From positions 1 through 64,000 of the forward strand of contig SDUX01000010.1 of the NCBI GenBank assembly GCA_008729055.1: DNA of 64,000 bases, read 5' to 3'. The DNA comes from Pyropia haitanensis. Lineage: Eukaryota; Rhodophyta; Bangiophyceae; Bangiales; Bangiaceae. Both the position numbers and the translations under genes were made by a program. Positions 42,171 through 52,381 of this stretch are shown piece by piece. The number at the start of each line of letters is the position of its first letter. Position 1 is the first letter of the stretch. Below the pieces are notes generated by a model. The model was given only the letters and a program-made list of their open reading frames with translations. It was not told the DNA's origin and did no database searches.

Positions 42171-43036
42171 ACCAACCGGATCTGGGCGACCGGCGGGCAA
42201 CGGCTCTCGCCGCCACCCACCGCTGCAGCGCTGCCGACCTCGTCCTTGCGACGCGCGCGGACGTCCCCGCCCGCTGCCCCACCCCCCCCCCCCTCCCGCC
42301 CGCTGCCCTACCCCCCCCCCCCCCCGGGCCCGCTGCCCCACCCCCCCCCCCCCCCCCGCCCCCTCTTCCCCCGCCGCGACTCGGCACGGACTTTGGCGGC
42401 CATGGCCTTCCTGCTACCCTGCCAGCCGGCCGCCTTTGGGCGCCCGGTCGTCGCGGCCGGCCGGCCGGCGGCGGCGCCCCCCCCCCGCCTCCGTCGCGGG
42501 CGGCGCCCCCCTCCCCCCCCCCCCCCCGGCTCAGCGGCGCCCCCCCCCGGCGCCGCCCACGGGGGATCCCCCCCCTCCGCCTGTGGCCCCCCCCCCCCCC
42601 CACCCGCTGGCCCTACCGCCACCGACGGCGTCAACACCCTGTGCGTGGCGGTGCTGACGCAGCTGGCGCTCGCTGACGTCCTCCTCCCCGCCGCCCTCCC
42701 CGCCGGGACCGCCCTCTCCCCCGCCGCCACCGCCGCGTCGCAGGTGGTGGTGTTGGCCGCCGCCGCCGCCGCCGCCGCCGCGTCGCCACGCCCGTGGGTG
42801 CCCGCCGACGCGCTGCGGCTGCGGCGGCGGCCGCCGGTGGGGGCGGTGCTGGGGGGGGGCTCCTGGGGGGGGGGCCTGGGCGCTCGCCCGCGCCGCAGAG
42901 GCGACGCTTGGGGGGGGGGTTGCGGGCTTTTTGGGGGGGGGTACTGGGGGGGGGGGGGCGCCGCCGCCGCCGCCGCCGCCGCCACCGCCGCTGCCGCCGC
43001 AGACCCCGTCGTGGCGGCGGGGGCGGGGGCGGCGGG

Positions 43037-43072
<36 letters not shown>

Positions 43073-44140
43073 CGGCGTCGCGGCCGTCCTCGGCCTCCCC
43101 CCGACGCTGGCGCGGCGACGCTGGCGGCGGCCGCGGTGGCGGCGGCCGCGTCGGCCATGGCGGAGGAACTCCTCTTCCGGGGCTACCTCCTCACCGCCGC
43201 GCAGACGGTGCTCGGCGCCGCCGACGCGGCGGCCGTGACGGGGCTCGTGTTTGCGGGCGTCCACGGGGGGGGGGCGGGCTTTGGGGGGCTCGGCCTGCTG
43301 GGCGTCGCCGCGGGGGGGGCCGCCGTCGTGACGGGCAGCGTGTGGCCGGCGGTGGCGGCGCACCTGGTGAACAACGGGGTGGCGGTGGCGGTGGGTGCCG
43401 CGGGGGGGGGGGGGGGGGATGGGAGGGGGATGCGCCGGGTCTGGGGGCGGCGGCGGTGGTGGCTGGCGCCGCGGGCACTTGGCTGCTGTCGCGGGAGAGG
43501 GAGGAGGGGGACGCGGCCGAGTAAAGAAACAGGCGCGAGGCAAGGCGCGACGTGGCCGTGGTGTTGTGTTTTTGTTCGTTGTTGATCGGGGAGCGCTTGT
43601 CGTTCGAATTGGCCTGTGGCATGGGGGGGGGGGGGGGGGGGGGGGCCACCTCTGTGGACGGGCGCCGACGGTGCAAGATGGCGTGACCGCCGTCTTCCCC
43701 CGTCCTGCTCCTCAACGTCACCAGCCGGGAATCCGCCCTCCGCCACCGCCGCCCAGACTGGTCCGTCCTGCCCATTCCCTCCCGCACCCTGTCCCCTCGA
43801 CCCGCTCGCCCCTCCTCTTCCCCTCCTTCTCGCTATCTGTCCTCTCCACTCACTCCCCCCCCCCCTCCCCCCCACCTCCTCTTCTTCCCCCTCCTCCCCC
43901 CCCCTCCCCCCGCCTCACCATGCCCCGCCGCGGCTCCTCGCGCCGCAAGCGCCGCACGCACGTGCGCGAGGCGGAGCTCCCCGGCAACACTGCGGGTGCG
44001 GATGCGCCCGCTGCCGGCGCCGCCGGCGCGGGCGCGCCCGCCAAGCAGCCCCGCTCGCTGGTCGTCCGGCGCGGCAAGGTGCCCGCCCCCCTGCGGGACC
44101 TCGTCACGGACATCCGCACGATGCTGCTGCCCGCCACCGC
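42171..44140. repeat. Segmental duplication, right copy
   Basis: Matches 33031-35033 throughout. Differences include one fewer C-rich minisatellite unit, shorter poly-Ala codon runs and single-base changes in several C/G tracts. The right flank continues as the intact PPAN gene, so this copy retains the original right-hand context and the left copy is the one truncated there. Confidence 0.97.
42402..43524 (+). CDS. CPBP/Rce1-type intramembrane metalloprotease, right copy, frame broken
   Basis: Paralogue of the gene at 33297 with the same leader and the same three motifs (EELLFRG about 43164, FAGVH about 43252, HLVNN about 43364). Here the first half reads in one frame from the ATG at 42402 through the Ala-rich region to GVAAVLGLPP, because the C tract at 42539-42547 is one base shorter than in the left copy. 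The frame then breaks at C6 near 43097 (C7 in the left copy), is intact through the G10 run at 43265-43274, and breaks again in the G17 run near 43402. The stop matching the left copy's ends at 43524. Expected product and location are as for the left copy. Confidence 0.75.
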
Positions 44141-45307
44141 GGAGCGCCTCCGCGAACGCCGCCGCAACACCCTCCGTGACTACACGGCGGTGGCGCCCAC
44201 GCTCGGCCTCTCCCACCTGTGGCTCGTGTCGGCGACGGAGGCGGGGGCGTACCTCAAGGTCGCGGGCGTGCCGGCGGGCCCGACCGCCACCTTCCGCATT
44301 GATGCCTACTCGCTGGCCAAGGACGTGCGTGGCTTTCAGCGCCGGCCGGTCTCGCTCTCCCCCGCCGATGTCCGCTCCCCGCCGCTGCTGGTGCTCAACA
44401 ACTGGAGCGCCGCGGCGGCGGCGGACAAGAAGGTGGCGCTTGTCGCGGAGCTCTTCCGCCACACCGTCCCGCCGCTCGACGTGCGGACGGTCGTCCTCGC
44501 CGACGTGCGGCGGGTGGTGCTCGTCGACCGGGAGGACGGCAGCGGCGCCATCCACCTCCGCCAGTACGCGCTGCGGGTGGGGCGGGCGGGGCTGTCGCGG
44601 GCGGTGCGCAAGATGGTCGTCCGCGGCAAGGTGCCGCACCTGGCGGGCATGGCCGACATTGCCGACCTGGTCAACCCGTCGGGCGCCGCGGCGGGTGCGG
44701 CGGTCGCGGCGGGCGCGTGGAGCTCCGACTCTGAGGCGGACGATGCCGGCGGCGGCGGCGGCGGCGCGGCGGCCGAGCTGCCGCCGCTCCCGCAGGCGGT
44801 CCGTGGCGTCCGTCGTGGCGCGCGGTCGTCGGTCAAGCTGGTGGAGATTGGCCCGCGGCTGCGGCTGAGCCTGGTCAAGGTCGAGGCGGGCGTGTGTGGT
44901 GGGGAGGTGCTCTACCACGCGCACGTGGTCAAGAGCGCCGCGGAAGCGGCGGCGACGGCCAGCCGGGTGGTTGAGCGGGAAGCGACGCGCAAGCGCCGGC
45001 GGGAGGAGCAGGCGGAGAACGTGGCGCGCAAGGCGGACGCCAAGCGTGCCAAGCGGGAACGCCGGTCCGCGGCGGCCGCGGCGCGCGCGGCGGGGGGGAG
45101 GGCGGGGGTGGGCGGCGCCGCTGATGACGACGACGAGGAGGAGGGCACCAGCAGCGGCGACAGCGGCTCGGACGGGGGGGTGGAAGGGGACAGTGACGGC
45201 GGGTGGCTGAGTGACGACGGGGACGAGGGGGACGGCAGTGGCGACGACGGGGGGGGGACACCCCAGACGGTGGCAGCGGCAGTGGCAGCGACAGCGGGTC
45301 AGACTAA
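43920..45307 (+). CDS. PPAN: Peter Pan / SSF1 ribosome-biogenesis factor (Brix domain)
   Basis: PPAN/SSF1 is a nucleolar Brix-domain protein needed for 27S pre-rRNA processing and 60S subunit assembly. The ATG at 43920 follows a C/T-rich leader. The basic N-terminus (RRGSSRRKRRTHVRE) is followed by the Brix core: SLVVRRGKVPAPLRDLVTDI, then RNTLRDYTAVAPTLGLSHLW, GPTATFRIDAYSLAKDVR and PPLLVLNNW. The S-x-KLVEIGPRL(R)L segment about 290 residues in closes the domain. A charged Arg/Lys-rich helix and an acidic Asp/Gly/Ser tail complete it, as in the family. The frame slips in the G9 run at about 45249-45257. Correcting it by one base leads to the tail GSDSGSD and a TAA at 45305-45307; uncorrected, the frame runs on to 45872 in low-complexity sequence. 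Confidence 0.93.
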
Positions 45308-45882
45308 ACGCCCGTCTGTGTGCGTGGACGGCTCGCGCGGCCTCTGTCGTACGCAATATACGTGGCCTGTCTTGCTGGCGGCCATTGCGGGACGCGCGTC
45401 GCGTGAAGCGGGCACCCGCCATACCCCCACCGGCGGCCGACACCGCCCGGCGGCGGCAGCGGCGGCGGCAGCGGCGGCGGCAGCGGCAGAGGCAGCACCG
45501 CCGCGTCATCCCTTGTCGACACGGTTCGACCGGGCGGCGGTGGCGGGCTGCCGCCACGCCGCGCCTGGGCGTTTGTGGGGGCGGCGGGCGGCGGGGGCGG
45601 CGCGCGCCGGCGGCGGCCGGGCGGGCGTGCCCTTGAGGGCGCGCGCCGGGCGGCGGCCATGCGCGGGGCGGACGCGAAGATCAGGGTTAGCCTCGACGTT
45701 TATGGTTATAGGGCCGCAGCGGCGCGCGTGCACCGCGCGCCGCCGCCGCCACCTCAGCACAAAGTTCCCCGCTCGTAGCGCCCAAGTAGATGACGTCGGG
45801 GGGGTGGGGGGGAGAAGGACACCGCCGCCCCCCACCCCCCCCCCCCCCTGCCGCCAACCCCGTCCCCTCTGAATGTGCGCCG
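45308..45882. other. Convergent 3' regions of PPAN and the ARM-repeat gene
   Basis: Non-coding in my reading: Ala/Arg-rich open frames only, a (GCGGCG/GCAGCG)n run at 45448-45490 and an ordinary-composition island at 45670-45720. It separates the ends of two convergent genes. Confidence 0.5.
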
Positions 45883-46054
45883 CTACGAGCTCTTCATGCC
45901 GGTCAGCAACGCCATGGCCTTGCCCCGCCGCCCCCGCGGCTCGGACGGCGCGGTTCCCCCCCCGCCCAGACTCGTGCGCGGCCCCAAGCCGGCGCCGCCC
46001 ATCCTGCCCTTCCCCCCCTCCCCTCCCTTGCCTCCGCCGCCCACCCCACCACCC

Positions 46055-46095
<41 letters not shown>

Positions 46096-46538
46096 TCGGA
46101 CGCCCGGCCCCGTCGACAGGCTCCGCCCGCCGCGCACGACGCGGAGGCTGCGGACGCTGGCGCCCCAGCGGCGGCCGCGGCCGTCGGTGCTGGTGCGGTC
46201 TGGGCTCGCCGCGGGCGTGCCGCCAGCGCCGTCGGTCGAGTCGGACGTGCACCGCGTCGCGCGCGCGCTGCCGTGGCCGCCGCCCCACCGGCGGGAGGGC
46301 GCCCCGTTGAGGGGCGCCATCGACACGCCGGCCTTGTTCGGCTTGCCCGTCGACGCTTCGGAAGACGCGGTGGGGGAGGCGGCGGCGGTGGTGGCGCCGC
46401 CGCCGCAGCCGCCGGGGGACGTCCGCAGCAGCCGCGACGCGCGCGAGCCGCGGCCGCGGCGGACGCCAGAGGCGGCCTGCGGGTGGCGCACCGCCTTGGC
46501 GGCGGGGGTGGCGGCGGCTGCGGCGGCAGCCGCCGCCT

Positions 46539-46569
<31 letters not shown>

Positions 46570-47325
46570 GGCGACGGCGGTGGCCCTGTCCGCGCTGTCC
46601 GCCCGCCGCGGCCGCGACTCACCGCTCGTCGAGCGCCTCCCCGACGGCGACGAGGCGGCCGCCGCGGTCCCCGCGGCCGCGCCCGCAGGCAGCGGCAGCA
46701 GCGTGGACGGGTCCTCCCCGTTGAGCACGCGCAGCAGCATGCGGGCTTGCAGCTGGAGAGCCACCCACCGCCGCCCGCGGTACACGTTGAGCAGCGATCG
46801 GACGCGCGCGCCGACCGCGGGCACGTCCAGCCGTTCCCCACACAGCCCACTGACGGCCACATTGACGAGCACCGCGAGCGCCTGCTCCACCACCCCCCCC
46901 TCCCCCGGGTACGCGTCGAGGAGCCAGACGGCCCACTCGAGGGCGCCGCCCTCGGCAGCCAGCCGTCGGTTGCGCTCCGTGCCGTCGGCAAGGTTGCGGA
47001 GCACCCGGGCGGCGGCCTCGACCACCTCCGCCGCGTAGCGGTGCGCCGCCGCGGCGGCAAGGACGGCATGGATGGCGCCAGCCTCCGCGGCGGCCGCCTT
47101 GGCCGCCGCGCACCCAAACGACGCGTTGCCCAGCGCGAGCAGCGCGTGCTCCGTCGCCGACGCGGACGCGGCGCACGCGCCAATCGCGGCGGTGAGGGTG
47201 GCGAGGCCGCCCGCGGCGAGGATCCGCGCCCGGTTGGCCGCGTCAAACGCCAGCAGCCGCAGCGTCGGGCAGGCGCGCTCGATGACGGGCAGCACCGGCG
47301 CGGGGGGGGGGTCCGCGGCCGACGA

Positions 47326-47358
<33 letters not shown>

Positions 47359-50148
47359 GCCGACGCCGCCAACAAAGCCATCCCGGTCGGTGCTCGCGCG
47401 GCCGCGCAGGCGCAGGCGCGACGCGGTAGCCGCGGCGAGCGCCGCGGCGAGCGCGCCGAGGATGGCCTCGACGCCGCCCGCTGCGCCAATCGCCGCCTGG
47501 TTGGCCGCGTGCCGCAGCGCGAGGTTGCGGCACACGCCAATCGCCGCCGCCGCGAGCGCCGCCGCGCCGCGGCCGCCGGCCATAATCGACGACGCGGCCG
47601 CGGCGGTGCCGCCCGCCGCGGACGACCCCCCCGCCGCCGCGGCGAGCACCGACGGCGCGTAGCCGCCCGGGTAGCCCCCCCCCGGGCTGGCCGCCACCAC
47701 CCCCAGCACCCGGACGACGACGGGGATACCGCCCGCGGCGGCGATCGCGTCCTGGTCGACCGCCGCCTCGGACGCGGCGAGGTTGGCCAGCGCCCCGAGC
47801 GCCGTCTCGGCCAGCCCCGCGTCGGCCGCTGCCGCCGCCGCCGCCGCTGCCGCGCCGCCGCCGCCGCCGCCACCGCCGTGGCGGCTACCGCCGCCGCCGC
47901 CTGTGGCGGCCGACAGTGCGTTGACAAGCGCCGCGACGCCGCCACCAGTCCGCAGGCGCTCCCGCCCGGCGGGGCAGTCGTGCGCCACGTTGCGGAGGAC
48001 GAGCGCCGCGCGCCCGGCGACGGCCGCGTCACCCGCCCCCCCGCCGCCGCCGCCGCGGCCGCCTCCCCCACCGTGGCTGCCCGGCGGCGCGGCGCGCAGA
48101 CCCCCCCCGCCACCGTACCGGCAGAGGCCGTCGATGGCCGCCTCCACCCCCCCCGCCGCTACCACCGCCGCCTTGCCCGCCGCCGACCCGTACGCCACGT
48201 TCGCCAGCACCGTCAGCGCGTGCGCGACGATCGACACGCGCTCCCCATACGCGCGGCAGACGGCCACGACGGCCGCCACGCCGCCCGGCGCGTCGACGAG
48301 GCGGCCCCGGTTGGCAGCCGACGCGGCGAGCACCCGCGCGGCGACCATCGCCGCCTTGACCGCTTCCGCGTGGTCGGCGTGGCCCGCGGCGACGGCGAGG
48401 GCGGCGGCGACCCCCCCGGCTTCGCCCGCCGCGTCCCCCCCGCCGTGCGTTTCCACAATCGCGGCGAGCGCGAGGCACGCTCCGCGCGCCGCGTCGGGCG
48501 TGCCCGCCGCGGGCGACGCCGCCGCCGCCGCCGCCGCGGCACGCGCGTAGCGGCCCGCCGCGCGTGGGGTAAAGGGCGCCGACCGTGACGGGGAGGACGC
48601 GGCGAGGACGGCGAGCGCCTCCCAGGCGGCCGCCGCCGCACCCGGCGTCGGGTCCGCCGCGAGGGCGAGGAGGCCCGCCACGTCACGGACTTTGCGGCAC
48701 GCGCGGGCGGCAACGATGGGGGGAATGGGCGACGCGAGGTGGGAGGTGGGTGCCCCGCGCTCGGCGTCGGCGACGGCCGCGGTCGCCGCGTGGCCGCCGC
48801 CGTTGGCCGCGGGAGTGGCGGACGCTGGCACGGGCACGGACGGGGCGAGGCCGCCCGAGGAGCGGTCGTCCCCGCCCCGCCGGATCTCCCCAGACGATGG
48901 CAGCGACGGCGGCGCCGACGGTGGGGACGGCGGCTCCACCACCGCCGCGCCGGCCGTCCCCGACTGCCGTGACAACGCGAGCGACCGCGGCGGTGAACCG
49001 CCGCCCGCCGCGCTTGCGCCGCCGCCAACCCCGCTGCCAACCCCGCCGCCGCCGCCGCCCGCGCCAGCCGCCACCGCTCCCACCGCCGCCGCCGCCTCCT
49101 CCGCCGCCGCCCCCGCCGTGGCTGCGGCGGTGACGCCCGCCGTGGCGGCACCGGCCGCCGTGCCCACCGGCCTAGCTGACGCGGCCGCCGCGGCGGCGGC
49201 GGCGGCGGCGGTCGCGGCGGCGGCGGCGGGCCCCCGGCCCGTAGCGCTCAGCCGGCGCAGCCCCGCGGCGGTGGCCCAGCCGGCGGCGGCCTCGCCGTCC
49301 GATTCCGACGAGACGAGCGAGAGGGAGGCGGTGGAGGGGGCGGAGCGGCCCGCGTCGGGGGGGGACGCCCGCGCGGTGGCACCGCCGCGAGCGGCGGGGA
49401 CGTCCGCTTCCGACCGACGACGGGGCCGCCGGGGGGGGGTCCGCCCTCCCGCCACGGGCGCCGTGGCGGCCGCCGCCGTGGCCCTTGTTGTGGCGGCGGC
49501 GGCAGCGGCGGTGGCGGCGGCGGCGGTGGTGGTGGGGGTGCCGGCGGCGGTGGCGGCGCCGGCCATGCCGGGCGAGGCCGGGAACGGCGGCGCGCCGGGC
49601 GGTCGTGGCGGCAGCGTCGGCGACAGCGTGGCCGCCCGCCTTTGTGAGCCGCCTCTGCCGCCGCGGTCGGCGGCGGCGGCGGCCGCCGCTCGTCGCCGTG
49701 CCGCCGCCAGTGCCGCCGCCGCCGACGCTGCCAGCCGTGCTTCGGCCGTGTCCGCCGCGGTGCCGCCCCCGCCGCTGCCACGTATCCCACCCGCGCCACC
49801 GCCGCCGCCGCCGCCGCCGCCACCGCCACTGCCGCCACCGCTGCGGCCGCCGCCACCGCCGCCGCCGCCGCCGCCGCCACAGCTGCCGCTGCCGCCGCCG
49901 CCACCGCCACCGCCACCGCCACCGCCACCGCCACCGCCGCCTCCCCCACCGCCGCGGCCTCCCCCAACGCCGCCGCCACCCCCCACCGCCTGCGGCCTCG
50001 ACGGCGTCCCCCCCGGCGGCAGCAGGTCCACGTCGACGCCGAGGAGCGTCCAGCCCGCCCCCCACGCGGCGGCAACCCAGCCGGCCGCGCGCTCCGCCGG
50101 CGCGGGGGGGGGGGGCACCCGCGCCGGGACGGCCGCCCCCGCTTTCAT
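45883..50148 (-). CDS. Armadillo-repeat protein, 1421 aa
   Basis: A single open frame. The first ~440 residues are low-complexity, with poly-Gly and Ser/Ala/Pro. From about residue 480 to 1150 there are tandem ARM repeats, three-helix units of about 42 residues that stack into a protein-binding superhelix. Recognisable units include VAAVVAVCRAYGERVSIVAH, ALTVLANVAYGSAAGKAAVV, AALVLRNVAHDCPAGRERL, ETALGALANLAASEAAVDQD and VLRNLADGTERNRRLAAEGG, with G-G-[IV] loops between units. The C-terminus is Ser/Arg/Gly-rich and ends TGMKSS. No kinase, F-box or U-box is visible, so it is probably a scaffold; ARM proteins range from cytoskeletal to nuclear import roles, and I cannot choose. The ATG at 50148 precedes the whole frame, though the low-complexity N-terminus makes an internal start possible. 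Confidence 0.85.
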
Positions 50149-50696
50149 GGCGGCACCACACAGGGGCGGGGGTGGCGGGAAGGGGCCTAAAGGCGGCGTC
50201 GGCGGCGCCCCGCGGTGGGCTCAAGGGCGAGACCGGGGGGTGGTGCGTACAACCGGGGTGGAAGTATTTGTGGCAGACGGCAACGGCGGCGGCAGCGGGG
50301 GCGGCCGCGGCGGCGGCGGCGGCGGCGGCGGCGACGGTGGAGGGGGGGGGGGTGGGGGGGGGGGGAAGGCTGACGGCTCGAGCGCCGCGCGCGGGGCGCG
50401 AGGCGGCGGCGCCACCTCACCTTGTCGGCGTGACGGGGGCGTCCGAGGGGGGGGTGAGGCCGAGGTGGAGGCGCCCCCACCTCCCCCGCCCCCCCCCCAA
50501 ATTATTACGGCTTGGCCGCCGTGAGGCACCCGCCGCGGCGCCTGCCGCGGTGGGCGAGCCGGCGGCCCGGCGGCCAAGGTCAGCGTCGGTTGCGCCAGAA
50601 GGCGGCGGGCAAACGTGCCGCGGGGGGCGGGGGGGGGGGGGCAAGAGAGAGAGAGGGGGGGGGGGGCGCCAGCAGAGGAGGGAGGAGCAGCGCCCA

Positions 50697-50785
50697 CCGC
50701 CGCCCGCCCGCCCGCACGCCCGCCCGCCCGCCCGCCCGCCCGCCCGCCCGCCCGTCCGCCCGCCCGTCCGCCCACCCGCCCGCCC
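50697..50785. repeat. (CCGC)n tetranucleotide array
   Basis: About 22 units of CCGC/CCCG, with a few T substitutions (CCGT) towards the right end. It produces poly-Ala-Arg-Pro frames on both strands. Confidence 0.95.
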
Positions 50786-50998
50786 GCGAGCGTGCTCACG
50801 GGGCGCCGCCGTAGCCGAGACGGCAGAGGTGCACAGCGGCGTGGCGAGGGCGGCGGCGGTGCGCCCGGCGGGAGGGTCGGCGGGGAGGTGACCCCCCCGG
50901 CCGGAGCGGCGGGAGGGGTGACCCCCCACCCTCCCCCCCCCAGACGGACCGACAGGGGCGGCCGGCCGGCAAGGCGGGGGGTGGAGGCCGCAGCGGGG

Positions 50999-51042
50999 AT
51001 GCGGGCACGCGGGCACGCGGGCACGCGGGCACGCGGGCACGC
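50999..51042. repeat. GCGGGCAC octamer array, five units
   Basis: Five tandem copies of GCGGGCAC (GCGGGCACGCGGGCAC and so on), followed by GCGCGAGG. Confidence 0.95.
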
Positions 51043-52381
51043 GCGAGGCGGCGGAACCCAGCAGCGGCGGCGGCGGGGCCGACCGCGACGCGAGGCGCCA
51101 CCGCCACGCGACCGACGTTGGTGGCGGTGGGGGGGCGGGGGGGGGGGGGGGGGTGGGGGGCGGTACCGCAGCGGGTTTGGTCCAACGTTGGCGGCGGCAG
51201 CGACGGCACGACCGCTACCGCGGGTCGCCGACGCACGTTGGGGATTTGGGGGGCGGTGGCGGCGTCTGGCCACGAGGGTGTCTGGCGGGGGTGGGGGGGG
51301 GGGAAGCCGGCCGGCCGGCGGGTCGCACGGCAGGGGTGCGCCGGCGCCGCGGATCTGTGGGAGCGCAGTGACAGAGGGCGTGGCTGCGGGGGGGCCTGCG
51401 GCAAGTCACCCCGGGGGGGGTGTGCCGCTTGGCGTTCCCAGTGAGGGCAATGTCGAGGGGTTTTGGGAAGACGCGCCGGTCGCGGCTCTGTTTATGTCCA
51501 TTCCGTGGAGCGGGGCGTCGGCATGCCGCGGACAACACGGCGCTCTGGGTACGGTGGGAGAGCGGGGGTGACGCGTGGCCCGGCGGCGGTCTCGGTGGCG
51601 GTGGGGCACCGGCGGCCGCTGCAGGCCTGTGGGGTCAGGGAGGAGCCGGCCGACGCGCGCGCGGGTGCGGGGGGAGCCCGGCCGGCAGGGGACTGGCCGG
51701 GGCAACCCCCTCTGGGCGGCCAAAGAGCGGTGAGGGTAGGGTTGTTGGGGGGGGGGGATGGGCAGAGGGGGGCGGGGCGGTTGGTCCTCGCCCGCCGGCT
51801 GGGGACGGCCCACACGCGGTGACCCCCCACACGCCGAGGACGGCTCTGCAGGGTAGGGTGCATTTGTTCCCAACCGGCTACAGTAGCCGCCGCGGTCGGG
51901 GCGGTGGCGGTGGCGGTGGCGGTCACGGCGGCGGCCGGCCCGCCGCGTGACGCGCCTGGCCGCCGGCCTTTGCCGCGACGGCGGCGGGGGCACCCGCGCG
52001 CCAAGCGCGTGACACCCACGGCCGGTGTGCCGCCGGCAGGGTCATGCAATTCCCGCGGCCGCTGCGGCCGCGCACGTGACAGCGGAGATGGCCTCGGGGC
52101 CGACGAGTCGACGGCGGATGAACCGCGGGGCGACAGACGGGCCAGCGTAGGCGAACAATACATACAGAGATTCTTTGGCAGCCCATTTATGCTCTCGCCC
52201 AATGGCGGCCGTACCGCTCTCGCGGCCGACGAGACACGGACGTCCCTGCCCCCCACCGCCCGTCACCCCGTCCGTCTCGTCCGCCGCCGCCGCCTCCGCC
52301 GCTGCCGCCGCCGCTGCCGCCGCTGCCGCCGCCGCCGCCGCCTCCGCCGCCGCTGCCTACCCCCCCACCACCGCCCCCGGC

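Larger units (their letters stand above)
50149..52381. other. Repeat-rich intergenic region, no gene supported
   Basis: Lies between the divergent-side start of the ARM gene and the end of the prenyl synthase gene. It holds G homopolymers (50342-50366), two simple-repeat arrays (separate entries), C/G runs and an ordinary-composition patch (52130-52200). All open frames are compositional. 51420-52200 reads equally open on both strands, with no domain. Confidence 0.5.

Noticed and set aside
45790..48588. 932-aa plus-strand open frame opposite the ARM-repeat gene
   Set aside because: Arg/Ala-rich antisense shadow; the minus strand carries clear ARM repeats over the same bases.
50697..50785. 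Coding repeat of a proline/arginine-rich protein
   Set aside because: A plain CCGC tetranucleotide array open on both strands, with no gene context.
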